The notes beneath the pieces were generated by a model. That model had not been told where the DNA came from and searched no databases. It worked only from the letters and a program-made list of their open reading frames with translations. DNA of 64,000 nucleotides, taken from NCBI RefSeq assembly GCF_963855985.1, contig NC_087099.1, positions 10,136,001 through 10,200,000 of the forward strand. The letters run 5' to 3'. This document shows positions 35,871 to 48,436 of the stretch, one piece after another. The translations under genes and the position numbers were made by a program. The DNA comes from Ostrinia nubilalis. Taxonomy: Eukaryota; Arthropoda; Insecta; Lepidoptera; Crambidae. The stretch's first letter is position 1; each line of letters begins with the position of its first letter.

Positions 35871-35903
35871 ATTGGATGAGCCCCTTCGACCGCGTGGTCT
35901 GCG
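35871..35903 (+). CDS. abd-A: Abdominal-A exon 2, 33-nt microexon
   Basis: After a TTTCCAG acceptor, 33 bases run to a GTGAGT donor at 35904. Joined to the last base of exon 1 they read DWMSPFDRVVC plus the first base of a Gly or related codon, matching the fly Abd-A linker DWMGSPFERVVCG that follows the YPWM. Together with Thr197 this completes the TDWM motif, a second Trp-containing cofactor-contact motif of Abd-A. The exon is phase 1 on both sides and divisible by three, so skipping it would keep the frame while removing 11 residues. The homeodomain exon should follow downstream but is not in the window. Confidence 0.93.
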
Positions 35904-37462
35904 GTGAGTTCAATGGTATTTATCGTTTCAAGTTTATTTTCTTTTAGTTTTAAGTATATTTAAAAAACTTACATACATCCTCTTATTAAGAACTTTTTTT
36001 TATTTTACACCAAAATAAGATTGGTAAAAGAAAAAATAACAGGATGTGTGTAAAACATAGATTATGATTATGAATAAGGCCTTCCTACGGTTTTGTTGCA
36101 ATGGTTCCTTTGACATTGCTTTGTTGAAAACTTGCAAACAAAATTTTATTATAAAGTAAGTCAATCCATTTTAATTCATACTTACTTTACTTCCATTTTT
36201 AGTCGATTCTTGTAAGAATCTACATACAAAGTAACTAACTAAATAACGTTAGAAAATAACCCAAAATATTTAGAAAGAGTTAAATGGATTTACTTATTTT
36301 TATCTCAAACGTACGTTCTTTATCTCCATAAAGAAAGAGTAAAAAGAATTTGTTAAAACACTCTATTACCATCTTAGAAAAAAATGGCGTTGAAATCACA
36401 AACAAAACAATGCTACCTGTCGAAATTGTTCGTCACTTTTTTGCAAACTTGTTTATTGCAAAAAACAAAATGACAATAAAAACAAAACACTCAATGGCCT
36501 TTGAGTTTCTTTATCTGCAAAAAGTAGCGAAAAGGGTTTAAAATTCGCAATGAACACAAACTTTCTCTAACACAAAAGGAATTTTGGGTCAATGTCACGA
36601 AACCAATGACATTAAGGTAAAAAAAAATTGCAAAGTTTGTACAACACTTTTAAAGGTTCTGTACAAAATTTTATTTCATTTTTTAATTTATTTTTCTGAT
36701 TCTAACACTTATGTTGATTCTTTATTGATGCTACTATATGATGTAAGGAATGAGAATTAAAACTTTATTACTACTTCATTTGTAATTTTAAAATCACAAT
36801 CGATGCAAAAACCTCGTTTGACGACTATTTTGCATCATCATAAGATAAAAACCTATTTTAATTTATAAAGTTTCAGCAGAGTTTAAGAATAACTACTGCA
36901 AATACTACAATCATATTGTTCGTATTATGTTATAGGTACTCATCAGGCTAAATTAGGGTGTAACTTCTTTTAAAAGGGTAAAACTTACGATAAGGTTTTT
37001 TAATGGCCTTTCTGTGACTGAAAGATCACTAAAAACTGCCAATCAACTTTCACATTTGCGTGATTCCCAAAACGTCACAAACAAAGGCACACGGCAATGG
37101 TTGTGCAAATCCTTTTTCGTAACAACGTCCCTTTGTGCCCGTTGTTTACAAAATTAAATACGGTACGTCAAAGGGTTTTAAATCAAGCGTCGAAAGCTTT
37201 TGAGCTTTTAAACAAGCTCAGAACGCTGCCATTGTTTTGCAAACCTTAAATTACTTTATTACGTTCGACCGTTCTAAGAAAGCCGATACTGCCGAAATCG
37301 CAGTCATAACAACGTTTGTTGTCATTCGGGCGACCAAATGACCGGGTCTGATTTGGCAGTACGATGGTGAAGATTGTTTTCTAGCTGATGTAGCTTGGAC
37401 TACATCAAAACATCAAGGAATGGGCGGCTTGGAGTACATTCTGCAGAGTAGAGATAAGCGAC

Positions 37463-37747
37463 ATTAGAGCGGAAGAAAGCCGTATATCAAAAGAACATAC
37501 AGACGATAGTCCCAATCTTTTACAAATCTTATCGCTTGCCGAAACTGTAATCAACAAACCTGTCCTATAAAACTGTTTTGACTAAAACACTGTCTCTTTA
37601 ATTACAGCCAAATCAACTATCTCAGAATGTGTCAAGTCAAAACTGTAACAGTATTAGCTATTACTATAGCGCTGTCTAAAATGTGTTATTAAGCATGCTC
37701 CTGAAAGTAGTTAGTAGTAGTTCTTAATTATAGTCTTGAATAAGGCC
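37463..37747. repeat. 285-bp tandem duplication, copy 1
   Basis: The unit starts ATTAGAGCGGAAGAAAGCCG and ends TTGAATAAGGCC. It recurs at 37759-38043 with a single visible mismatch (GCGCTG versus GCACTG, near 37670 and 37966). An 11-base TAA-rich spacer separates the copies. It encodes nothing and matches no transposon I recognise. Confidence 0.9.
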
Positions 37748-37758
37748 TAATAATAATA

Positions 37759-38043
37759 ATTAGAGCGGAAGAAAGCCGTATATCAAAAGAACATACAGAC
37801 GATAGTCCCAATCTTTTACAAATCTTATCGCTTGCCGAAACTGTAATCAACAAACCTGTCCTATAAAACTGTTTTGACTAAAACACTGTCTCTTTAATTA
37901 CAGCCAAATCAACTATCTCAGAATGTGTCAAGTCAAAACTGTAACAGTATTAGCTATTACTATAGCACTGTCTAAAATGTGTTATTAAGCATGCTCCTGA
38001 AAGTAGTTAGTAGTAGTTCTTAATTATAGTCTTGAATAAGGCC
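37759..38043. repeat. 285-bp tandem duplication, copy 2
   Basis: Second copy, direct orientation, 296-bp period. Near-identity implies a very recent duplication, or an assembly artefact from two haplotypes. Its right edge coincides with the left end of a small TIR element. Confidence 0.9.
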
Positions 38044-38177
38044 CGATTCAACCCAACTTTTATCCGAGAATAACTAATGGTATAACTGGTATATTGACAG
38101 TTTCAGTATGGGAAATATGTCAAAACTGACGATTTATTCTGAGATTAATATTTACTCTTGTTTGGTAGAATCCACCC
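38042..38177. mobile_element. MITE with GGATTCNACC-type ends
   Basis: The left end CCCGATTCAACCCAAC with GAGAATAAC further in is mirrored, with mismatches, by TTATTCTGAGA and GTTTGGTAGAATCCACCC on the right. Elements with such ends are common in Lepidoptera. Decayed and non-coding. Confidence 0.5.
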
Positions 38178-41100
38178 TAAAGATGATATTTAAATCTACA
38201 GACACGCACATCTAGCTAAAATTTTAAATACATAGTAATGCTATGGTTACTTTTGCAAAAGTAAGTGCGATTTTGATACAAAAATAGTCTACATGTGCTA
38301 TGACATCTAAACCAACAGTATCTTCTTCGTCGACGTCTCTAAGCTGAAGAATATCATTCTCAGTGGTTTATTCTTGTTGATAAAGGGCCTCTTTACATGT
38401 GTTTGCATCGCATTTCGTTATTTATAACTCTGCACATTCTGCTTTAGCCAGAGCACTAAATAGGTTGAAATGGATGCGTGCTCTTAGCTGACTGATAGGC
38501 CCACAAGGACTACGCAATGAAAGATGATACCCACATATTTCTGGTTCTAACCGGCTTTCCTGATCAACAAGGTTAGTCTCAATTAGCTCGATAAATCTGG
38601 TTTTATATTTTCTGCTGTATCTTGTTCATGTTTCTGTCAACATTTTTCAAAATCAATGATTAGTCGTATCTATTTTATCAAGAAACGTTCTTTCGATTTT
38701 TTCATCTATCTGTGATAAGGCGTCTCGTCCAATACTTTTAGACGAGTCGATAGTTCGATACATAAATTACCGGTATCGTTATTTATCTAACAGTGAAATC
38801 TTATCGCAAATGTAAACCACGCCTTACCCGCATTGTAAGCTGGATTTGTTTGAAAATGAATTTATAACACATAAAACGCATGTGATCAACGTGTGTAACA
38901 GCTTTAATAAACCTGTATCATCCGAACATTACACACTGAGTAAGCATCCAAACAAAACAGATTATAATAACACTTTCCGAGCTTATAAAGACGTTTTATA
39001 GTATCATTAACAATTAAGGCCTAATCACTGTCAATCGTAACTCTACCGTTGTAAAGTGATTGGTGTTAGTTGTAAAAAAGTTTGTACGCGAACAATAACT
39101 GTTAAGAATAGACCATAAAGTGGCGACCTTGTGGCAATAAAAATTTAACGAGCAAAGCCCGTAGTACAAACACAGCCAGATTCGTGAACGTGACGGTCAT
39201 AGGAACAGCTGTTTCGACATCTGCATCGCCGCGACCCACGTTTTGAGGCTTTTAAAAAGAGTTAAAAAGTAAAGAGTTAATGCGGACAGAGATGACGTGA
39301 TTTATTGCGTTCGTTTTTTGTTTTATTTAAATTTTAATGGTTCTTTTTTTGAGGCGACGATGGTCATTTGTTACTGGCCAGAATTCCAAATGGCGCAGTT
39401 GACTGAACGCGTATTTGCAACTTGAACACTTGAATGTGTTCATATTTTGCAGCTTATCATTTTTCGTTACGTGCGAGAGATAACAAACGTCTTACTTTCA
39501 GTGTAGGGTAAAGTAAAATGTCAATGCCGTTTTATTCGCGTAGTACGCTTAGTCACAAGATGGCTGTGTGTTAGATACATACAAGACAATGCACGCACAT
39601 ACTCCTACTCACTCGTTCAAGGCTGCACTTGTTATTGCTATTTCGCTGGTTACGTAAGGCCTATATTTAGATGACGAAAAAAGTTTAGTTTGTCGACCTT
39701 TAAAGTCGTGCGTTTGACGACGCGTCGCGGGCGCTGCCGATTTTTGCAGCACGCTTTTCGCGGTAAAACTGTATTTCATAGTAAAATATGAGAAGTGCAG
39801 TTTTAGTATTACTATTGTGTCCTCTGACTTTCTTTTGTGATAATTAAGTAGGTATTTATAGAAGATAATAAATAATAGTTTACATTTATGTAGAGACGAT
39901 AATGGAGTACCTATGTATGTACGTACTAGGACAACATTGTTGCAACCCATTTTTTTTTACTTTCATTTTTTTTAATGATGCAAAATATTTTTAAACAAAA
40001 GCAACTAAAAAGTACATTTTCAATTATCAAGACATAAACTGTCTTATTATCTATCTAAACTAACTTCGTATTAATTTATCGGCACATCGGTAGAGCTATG
40101 TATCGATTGCTGTTACCGTAATCGACTCACGTATTATGTATTTTTATTCAGAATCGTGAGAGTTTTTATGCCGCCTTTGCCCCGTGTGACTCATATTAAC
40201 ATATAAAATAGAAGAGGAACATAAAATACCTATTAAAAGCAATAAAACAAATGTTAACCAACTAAAACACACGAAAACATTTTATTTCAACAGATTATGT
40301 CACTTTACGATAAACCTAACGATATTTTTATAATGTGCAAAATTATCTTTATTACCAATTAAAATTAAATTATCGTAACTATAAAAGTAAAGCAATGATG
40401 ATAATAATGTTTTAAATTAAATTACTTTGAGAAATAATAAACTTAATGAAAACGTATTTTGCGTCGAACGGAACGGAGTTTTCTATGAATCGATGTTAAC
40501 AAGATTTCTAAGAAAAAGTTTATAAGTTTTCTTCTTACCTAACTCTTACTAGGATTAACATAGAAGCTATATTCGCATGGCCAGTTGACCGTTTAAGTAA
40601 ATATTGTATTAATGGGAAAACACGAATGTCGCTTTGCAATTTTAATTTGCATCCTGTTGACATAAAAGTTAAACTTTATTGCCCATAGATCGTGCAGAGT
40701 ATTGTTTAAAGCATGTAAGTTACGCTAAAGAACACATTTCATGTGAAATGCGTTGCGGATATGTTATAGGATTAAGTTGTATTGTTTTAACGCGTTTTAA
40801 CACGTGGCTGAGTATGAACAACTTAAAGTACAATATGTTGAAGTGGTCAAAGCTTTGATAAAGATAAACTAAATATTGTAATTAACAGTCAGTTAGTAAT
40901 AAAGTCCAAAAATCTGAGCGAAATGACTGAAAACTGGCATTTTTCTTTCAGTTCATTTTCCTATGAAAGAAGGTTCTTCCAAATTTCTTAGAGCATAAAC
41001 AGCATCTCCCATTGACTTTGTATACGAATACTAAAGTCTGTTTCAACTACTTACACATACATATGTATTTTGATTGGAAAGGTAAACAACAACACATCAA

Positions 41101-42073
41101 CTGAAAGTAGACAAACGTAATTAATTACCATAATGGATGACGTACATTTGTCTCACATCATAATATTCCACAAAACAATTTATTTCAACGCCTGCGGAGT
41201 GAAAACATTCCTTTCCTACGAAGCATGTTAATTTCTTAAGTTTTTTAACAGAAGAATTAAAAATTCCATCCAATACGCTGACTTGATTAAAACATTATGC
41301 ATTCAAAAATGAATTATTCTGTACGAAGTATCCGATTCCAGAAAAGCAGGAGCCATTATAATTTAGTAGATAACAATACTACGGAAAGAACTTGTACGTG
41401 ATTCGAATAATTTTAACTATTTATTCAAAATTCGAGGAATCGTACATCTGGACGAAATAATTTTACTGGGATTTAAAATATTTTAATATTACTGGCTCTG
41501 AAAATCACATAATATGAAAGGATTTCTATGCATTTTAGATAATTCAGTATCGTGTTAATGACTAATGCCATAGTAACGTACAACATCACAAGCACTCGCG
41601 CCAAAGTTTTATTTTTTCTTATTTTTGTCTTACTCTTAAGTCCCCCAAAGTATGTGCTACAGTCGAAAAGAAAAACAGACGTTCAGAAGAAATCTCGCAA
41701 AGTTTGTCAACTCCATAATTTATTAATCCCCTGACTGTACGTGACTCAACACGAGAGGCATTGTTCACGATGCTCTCTCAGACCGTTGAACTGCGAGAAA
41801 GCTCAGTCGCTGAAGGCAAATGGGTGATTTGTTCGATTTTCAATTTTGAATTTCGAATCGTTTATTGGAGAATAATTTTTTTTTTCTGTTTCATTAACAA
41901 TGTTCGAGGTTTGATTCAAACCTGGCTGAATTTTAATTTAATTTACTTCTGATAAAAGGCTTGGTTTATTCAGATGTTTTTAGTTCTTCGTTTAAACTGT
42001 TATGTGATTTTGAACTTTTCTACTTCTCTTTTTAAGTCATCCTCTTAACACTAACGTTTTCTTAAAATATTTA

Positions 42074-42218
42074 CGCCCGTATTCATAAACGATACTTGCT
42101 TAAGTGAAGCAACAAATCGAACGCACAGCGTTGAATAGAGCTTTGTGATTTGGTCATGTGTCACCCTGTGCGTACACGCGCACTGTGAGACCTTATAGTA
42201 ATGTTTGTGAATACGGGC
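42074..42218. mobile_element. MITE family A, copy 4
   Basis: CGCCCGTATTCATAAAC at the left and GTTTGTGAATACGGGC at the right, same orientation as the 25.5-kb copy. TTA lies close to both ends, consistent with a 3-bp target duplication. Intact length without interruption. Confidence 0.85.
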
Positions 42219-45192
42219 ATTAGACTTCTATGATGTTTTCTAATTACTAAGAAGAGGCCACTCATTCAACGAAATGGAATCTTATTAAATGTTCCCCATT
42301 TATATAAACATCGGCATAGACTATTAATTCCTCAAAGTGACTCAAGCTAGCATCATTATTCCCCCGGAGCATCGAACCCAAGAAAGCTTAGTGCGATATG
42401 TTAATATTGTGAAGTCTGCGATTGGCAATCCATTTTATTCGTCTGAGAAGCCCGATGCTAATGCCTAGACGTTACATAAATTAGCCGACTATGTTATACA
42501 TAACATAATACTAGAGACTGAAAGATTATGTTCGACTTTCCTATTGATCTGTCTCTAGTTTGAAAGAATTTTGAAATTTTGAGATTTCCCAATGTGGAAT
42601 TTGTCGTTATATTTAAATACAAATTACAAAAACAGATTTGGATTAATTTCTGTTTTCTTTTTGTTTTTTTTTTTTAATTGACTAATAATATGGAGTGTGT
42701 ATACAGTGGTATACTTAATTAGACTTTTTATTTAAACTTTTTGCATTATTATTGAACTGTGGCGGACTCCTGTTACGTGCCTGTTACTTTAAAACGTAAA
42801 ACACGACAAGATAGATGAATCAGTTCGTAAATAGTATTTTTATATCCATATACATATAGTTTTGATTCGTTCAGTAATTTCTGGTTTGATCTTTTTATTT
42901 TTGTAGCAGAAAATCTGCTTATTTATTTTCTTAAACGTGTTATTTTATTCCATTATTTCTGCCAGTTACACGGCTACGTGACCAACAATACCTACAGAGC
43001 TGCTCGGACTATTAAGTAGTTAGACATGTGTAACGAACTCTACATCGTATCTAGATGACATTCTTGTGTTTCGAATCGCTTGTCAGTTGTTTTCGATGAG
43101 ATGTGCTTCTGTTGGCATCTAAGATAAGTGTTGAGATCTGAGGTTTCAATCTTTGAGACTTTATCACCCGTTCGATCATGAGTATAGACTATAGCTATTC
43201 ATATAGATAGACTAACATATCTATCTATTAGAGCTCGACGCTCTCTTTTACTTGACTCTCTCTAGACTTGTAGGTAGAAAAAAACAGTTTCAGTTGCATG
43301 TAGAAGGTAGTATGTCTGCTAGTTTCCATTTAAAAGTAATCATCCATCAGGTGAGATACAGGCCAAGAGCTTCCTCGTTGTGGATAATTTTTTTTTTTAA
43401 AAATCTGTAATCTGAAATTTGCGAGTTCATTTGACACCAAACTACCAATAATAATTATGTCCTTTTTGTAGAGACCAGAGGAAAAGAAATCATTTACTTT
43501 TAAATCATTACAAAAATGATAAAAAATACTATCGAATCAATGATGTGATAGAACTGCTAGTTTCATAATCCAACGTCACGAACAGACCCAATAAATTAAA
43601 TATTTAGGTGCTGGAGTAGTTCGCTCACGGCCGATACAGTCAGACTTCACGATTCAATGCGCAAGCGGCAAATTATTGATAACCTGCTTACAGCTTGTAC
43701 CGTGTTTACTTAGGATCCTTTGTAAGTGACTTTTGCTACGTGTAAATACAGTAAACCGCACGGGTTATAGCATAAACGCGTCTGTTCCACCCGATAACAG
43801 ATTTCATAATAAGTGTCGATCGCTTTCAAAGGGATTAAATGGAATGCTTACAATTTATATCTCTATTAGCGTTTAGTATTGTTTATACACACTGACCACG
43901 GCCTCTGGCTTTGTGAAAACACCGAGATTAAAGGTGGTAGGCGGATCCAATGTAACTAGACCCACCGGAGTATAAGTAGCTGTTGCGTAGAGGGGTCAAG
44001 CATGAGTGGTCATTTTGTTTGTTTACACTCGGCTCAGCGTTTTCCTACCAGTTTGCATAACTCGGGGGTAGTCTCAATAAAAATAAATTGGCTGGCTGAC
44101 CAGATTTTCGCACTTGCACACGTACAAGGAAACCAACGACACGCCGAAGGTGATTTATTGCCATTTTGCTCGCTAAGAATGTATGCGAGTGGACTATGAC
44201 ATTTACACTTTCAGATTGAGTTATTTTTTGTAATTAAGTAATCAAAATAAAAGAAAACAGTTAATTTATAAATAAAATACTCTGACTGACTAATGATCTG
44301 TTTTTTTTTTTGTTCGCTACTAGTTCTAATTTTTCATTTTTCTACATAAGCCAGTGACTAAGTAATAAAAAAGAAAACTGATTACGTAATTAAACTGTAT
44401 AAAGTTAAGGGCAATTAAACACCTCAACATTCAAAGTTCAGAATTACACATAAAATAAGCTCGAATGTTGTGTTAATTAACAAAACAATTAAAACTATTC
44501 ATTGCTGTTGTTCACAAACTCGTAGAAATTCCTCTTGACTATCAAAATCTGGACAAGGTAAAGTAAATAAAGTACTTACGTACACGTTAAAGCAGCTGGT
44601 TGCATTCTAGTGCGGTTTACACGATCCGATAAGTCATTATGTCGATTAATGTAGCCTTAATTGGAGAGCAGGTAAAAATGCTACAGTTTATGATTAAAAC
44701 AATATTATTGAAATTTGCAAAGAAAACTGACACAATAATACATATTATCGCTTGAGGTAATTTCCAAGAGTGATTTAAGTAAGGCATTGATGAACTAGAC
44801 TCAGCATTCTTATTAACGATTTATTGTTGTGATAACCAATAGCATTTTTGTATTAAATAGAAACACATGTACGTAGGTAGAGTCGCAATTTCTAGAGATA
44901 TTAAGCATTCTACCCTACACGAGACTTTTAAAACATTACAACTTCCATGTTCCGGGAGGCTCTGACCAACACTACTGATTTGTCACATCGATTGCATTTG
45001 TTTTTCTGACGGTACTAAATAATAAGACAAAATAATTTTCCATTAATCGTGCCGTGTAAACCCCGCTTTCCTTTACCTCGTTCTACGCGACTCCAGCGCA
45101 TAAATCCGATACAATCGGCGCTTGCGACGTAAATCTCTGATATACATCTCGGTACATAAAGGGACATTTCACCTTCGAAGGACCTTTGCTTT

Positions 45193-46056
45193 AGGGATGT
45201 TATGGATATGTAGTTTCGGTTATGGTACGGTTACGGATATCCGAAAGTTTCGATTACGGTTACGGATATCTGTGCTAAGTATAGAATGTAAATTCCAATA
45301 GTTGTCCAACACAGTTCATGCCTTACGAATAAAATGGGTACAGAAGAGATTTCTTTGGCATCCTGGTACCTAATCAACTTCTTTTGGTCTCACAAAAAAG
45401 CTTTTATCTTATGTAAAAAACTCATGTACAGTCGCGGAATGAAAAGGTTCGTCACCTTAGTGTCGGTTTTCGCTTGCACTGGGTATTGTAAGAGTCAAAC
45501 CTGCCAACATAACAGTGCAAGAAACAGTGCTGCTAACATTTAAATAAATATGACGTTTGCTAACGAATAAGGTTTTGCTTGTTTATTTTTCTATCCCATC
45601 AGTGCAATGCAATGATTACATTGAGCAATTGACAATAGTTTTTTTTTGTTTAATAGAAATAATAATGGCAGGTTGAACCAACAAGGTTTTAGTTTATCAA
45701 TCATAATAATCTTCTTGACAAGATAAATTGTCAAACCACTTTGATCTGAATAATTTTGAACTTTACTGACGAACAGTTAAAGATTATTTTCTCTAACTCG
45801 AGATTATTCTGTAACATAGTTTCAAAAGGTATTATGTGCTCGCGATTCGTTGAAGGAATCAATTTGAAAACTGACGAACCTTTTCATTCCGTGACTGTAC
45901 TTCAAAATGCAATCATTAAATCAGCGTAGGGACTTGCTTGACTCTGCCTACATCCGAAACTACCCGAAACCTTTAAATCGGTTATGGTTACGGATATTTT
46001 TTTATTTCGGATATCCGAAAGTTTCGGTTACGGTTACGGATATCCATAACATCCCT
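45193..46056. mobile_element. Non-autonomous TIR element with AGGGATGTTATGGATA ends
   Basis: AGGGATGTTATGGATA at 45193-45208 is mirrored exactly by TATCCATAACATCCCT at 46041-46056. Inside both ends, GGATATCCGAAAGTTTCG(A/G)TTACGG words occur in direct orientation (about 45236 and 46010), so the ends are built of TACGGATATC-type subrepeats. A second element (45429-45897) sits inside. Without it the host element would be about 390 bp. It has no transposase coding. Confidence 0.75.
45429..45897. mobile_element. Tc1/mariner-like MITE nested in another element
   Basis: CAGTCGCGGAATGAAAAGG at the left is mirrored, with one mismatch, by CCTTTTCATTCCGTGACTG at the right, with TA on each side (45427-45428 and 45898-45899). 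A TA target duplication and TACAGT-type start point to the Tc1/mariner superfamily. The 469-bp interior has no transposase; the frame crossing its left end (45334-45543) is chance. Confidence 0.75.
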
Positions 46057-46285
46057 GCTTTGCTTGGGGCAACGCCTCAAGTTCTGGTATTGTTGGAATA
46101 CGCCTTAGTCAAATAAACACACATTAAGAATGGCGGCTAAGTATTTATTACGGGTTACTTGGAGCAATATTTTTTGTTTGTATTTTGTGGCGTTTAGAAA
46201 GGCATTGGGAATTAATCCCAATTTTAAAGAGAAAGTCGATTCAATTGGACTCTGTTTGATTAATACTTATAGCTACTAGCTTCTT

Positions 46286-46392
46286 AGCTTCAGTTGTACC
46301 ACCTTTAACCATAACTATAACCGGTGTTTTTGTATCGAGATTGACAGACTTTGGAGGTTTGTTATAGTCAAAGTAAGATGGTGCATTCCAGA
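46286..46392. mobile_element. MITE family B, copy 3 (inverted, decayed)
   Basis: AGCTTCAGTTGTACCA at the left and ATGGTGCATTCCAGAG at the right are eroded family B termini. ATAACCGGTGTTTTT inside is the reverse of the AACACCGGTTAT in the other two copies, so this copy is inverted. Confidence 0.6.
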
Positions 46393-46772
46393 GATTCTTA
46401 ACTACTTTTTACTCAACTGCGCCGAAAGGATATTGAATAATAATATTGAAAATATACTTATCAATTGTTAAATTGTACGCAAAAAAACACTCGAGGTGAA
46501 CAGTTGCCTTACAAAGTAGCGTTTAAATAAGAAACCCGTATCTTGATGCAATGTCTTCACTTTCAAAAGTTAAAAGAATTATCAGATGTAAAATAAATAC
46601 GTAGAGTCTGCATATTCATGAATAAACAATAAACATAGTTTAAAAGTCATCGTTTATTATCTAGAGGTCTTTTGATAACACAAATCGTCGATGTAGAGAA
46701 ATTAACTGGTGTGAAAACACAGTTTAAATTCTTTAAATTATTGGGTCAAGTTAAGAATCATTTTTAGTAGGT

Positions 46773-46940
46773 AAGCCAAGTCGCAGACCACCGATTTTCG
46801 TCGGCTGATAGTTTAGTCGATTAGTTAATCAGTATGGGCATGTAAGAAAGTGCGCAAATTACACCGATTGATTCTTCATAAAAATTAGAATCAGGCCCAA
46901 CTATCGGCCGAATAAAAATCGGTGGTCTTCGCCTAGGCTA
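46773..46940. mobile_element. MITE family C, 168 bp
   Basis: AGACCACCGATTTT at 46785 onward is mirrored by AAAATCGGTGGTCT at 46915-46928, and the TIR extends inwards (CGGCTGATAGT versus ACTATCGGCCG) and outwards (AAGCCAAGTCGC versus CGCCTAGGCT). No coding. Only one copy is in the window. Confidence 0.75.
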
Positions 46941-48017
46941 AATCTTGGACAATTTTATAATCAGAATGGAACAATAATCGATAAGTTATATCCTCTTATG
47001 AATCACGATTAACACGTAAACAGAGATTGAATTCAAAAACCCATTACTTTGTTTCATTTATAGAGGCCTAAGAAAATTGACTCAGCCGTACCAATTAAGG
47101 CCAGATTTAAATATAATAATTGCCAATAATGTGTAATTAAAACGCGATTTTATTGAACAGAAATTAAATTTCTCGAGTTGTACAGTTTTGCACGCTGAAG
47201 GCTTTATTTAAAAACTTGTGACTTAAAATTAACACGTTAAGGTTCAATATAAACGATTTTCAAACAGCAATGCTATAGAGTATCTATCAGCACAACATTA
47301 AATTGTATTTAAATGACTCTATCAAAAAGGCATTCGTACTTTGCCTTGGGAGCATGAATTATGAATATAATGTGGTCTTTACTCGTATAGCCTAGGTTTT
47401 ATGGAAATGAACTGTGGAATAGTGATTGGGAATTGTTAATTACTAGCCTGTCTGTACCACCCACGAGCTTGGCTAATTAAAACAAAACTAATATGTAAGG
47501 TGACTTTAGGTACTTTGCTAATAAAAATGTAGAGATGGAATTTTAAACCATATAATATATAATAATTAATATATCATACAAAGAAAACATTGCTAATAAA
47601 TCTTTGAGTAAAATATCTTTTAAGTAAATAATTAGTGTAAAAATAATAACTAAGAGTCAATTTTTCGTGCACAGTTGACGTGATTTCCAGTGGCTATTAA
47701 AATGTTTTTATATCCACAAAATTCACAATTTTTAGTGTTTCTTCTAATCGCAAACACAAAATAAACGTCTATTTAGCAGATACGAGATACGAATTTTTAA
47801 TTCAAAAGCGTGCGTAATTAAACCTAGCCCTCCAATTAAAATAATGTTTGCACATAGCTTTTTACTCATTACCATGTTTCTTAGTATTTGCCGACCGGAC
47901 GGTTAGTAAATAACTTTATTTACATAATTTACAACTTATGTGTGTACATAACTTGTCGGCTGTCAGCGTGTTGACTTTTTGCCCCGTTCTGAGTTGTCTA
48001 CGGTTTTGTCTTTGAAC

Positions 48018-48050
48018 TCCACTTGGTATTGCCAAGTTATGCCAAGTGGA
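48018..48050. repeat. CCACTTGG/CCAAGTGG inverted repeat
   Basis: TCCACTTGG at 48018-48026 pairs exactly with CCAAGTGGA at 48042-48050, and a third GCCAAGT sits in the 15-base loop. CAAGTGG is close to the NK-2 class homeodomain site, so this could be a clustered binding site or a fold-back remnant. No function is assigned. Confidence 0.45.
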
Positions 48051-48394
48051 ACTTAATTTTATACGCAAGGAAAAATTTATAAAATTAGTAGTAATGTTAG
48101 GTTTTAGAAGAATTTATCCTTTGCATAGGGACCCTAAGGACGTAATATTGGGGACAAGAATGACCGCCTGCTTCTTATCTATTCTTACAGCCTAACCCTT
48201 CAACTGCATAACAACAAACGAGGTGCCAAATCCGAAATTGTAATTCGACAATAAAATCCATGCAATTGATATAATTTTATATAGCCATTCAGGCCCTTAG
48301 CATTCGAGCGATGTTCTGTAATATGTGGGGTAACGCGGGGTTTGGTGGATAAGGGGACAACGCAGGGTGCGTCTGACATTGAAGAAGTGCCAAT

Positions 48395-48436
48395 AACTGG
48401 GGTATAAATAGCGGGGGCCGCCGGCAGAGGGCGTTA
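48395..48436 (+). promoter_or_regulatory. TATA-like box followed by CTCF-like motif
   Basis: TATAAATA at 48403-48410 stands in a GC-rich setting. CCGGCAGAGGGCGTTA at 48421-48436 matches 14 of 16 positions of the CTCF consensus CCASYAGRKGGCRSYR. This may be an insulator site, a cryptic promoter inside abd-A intron 2, or chance. Confidence 0.35.
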
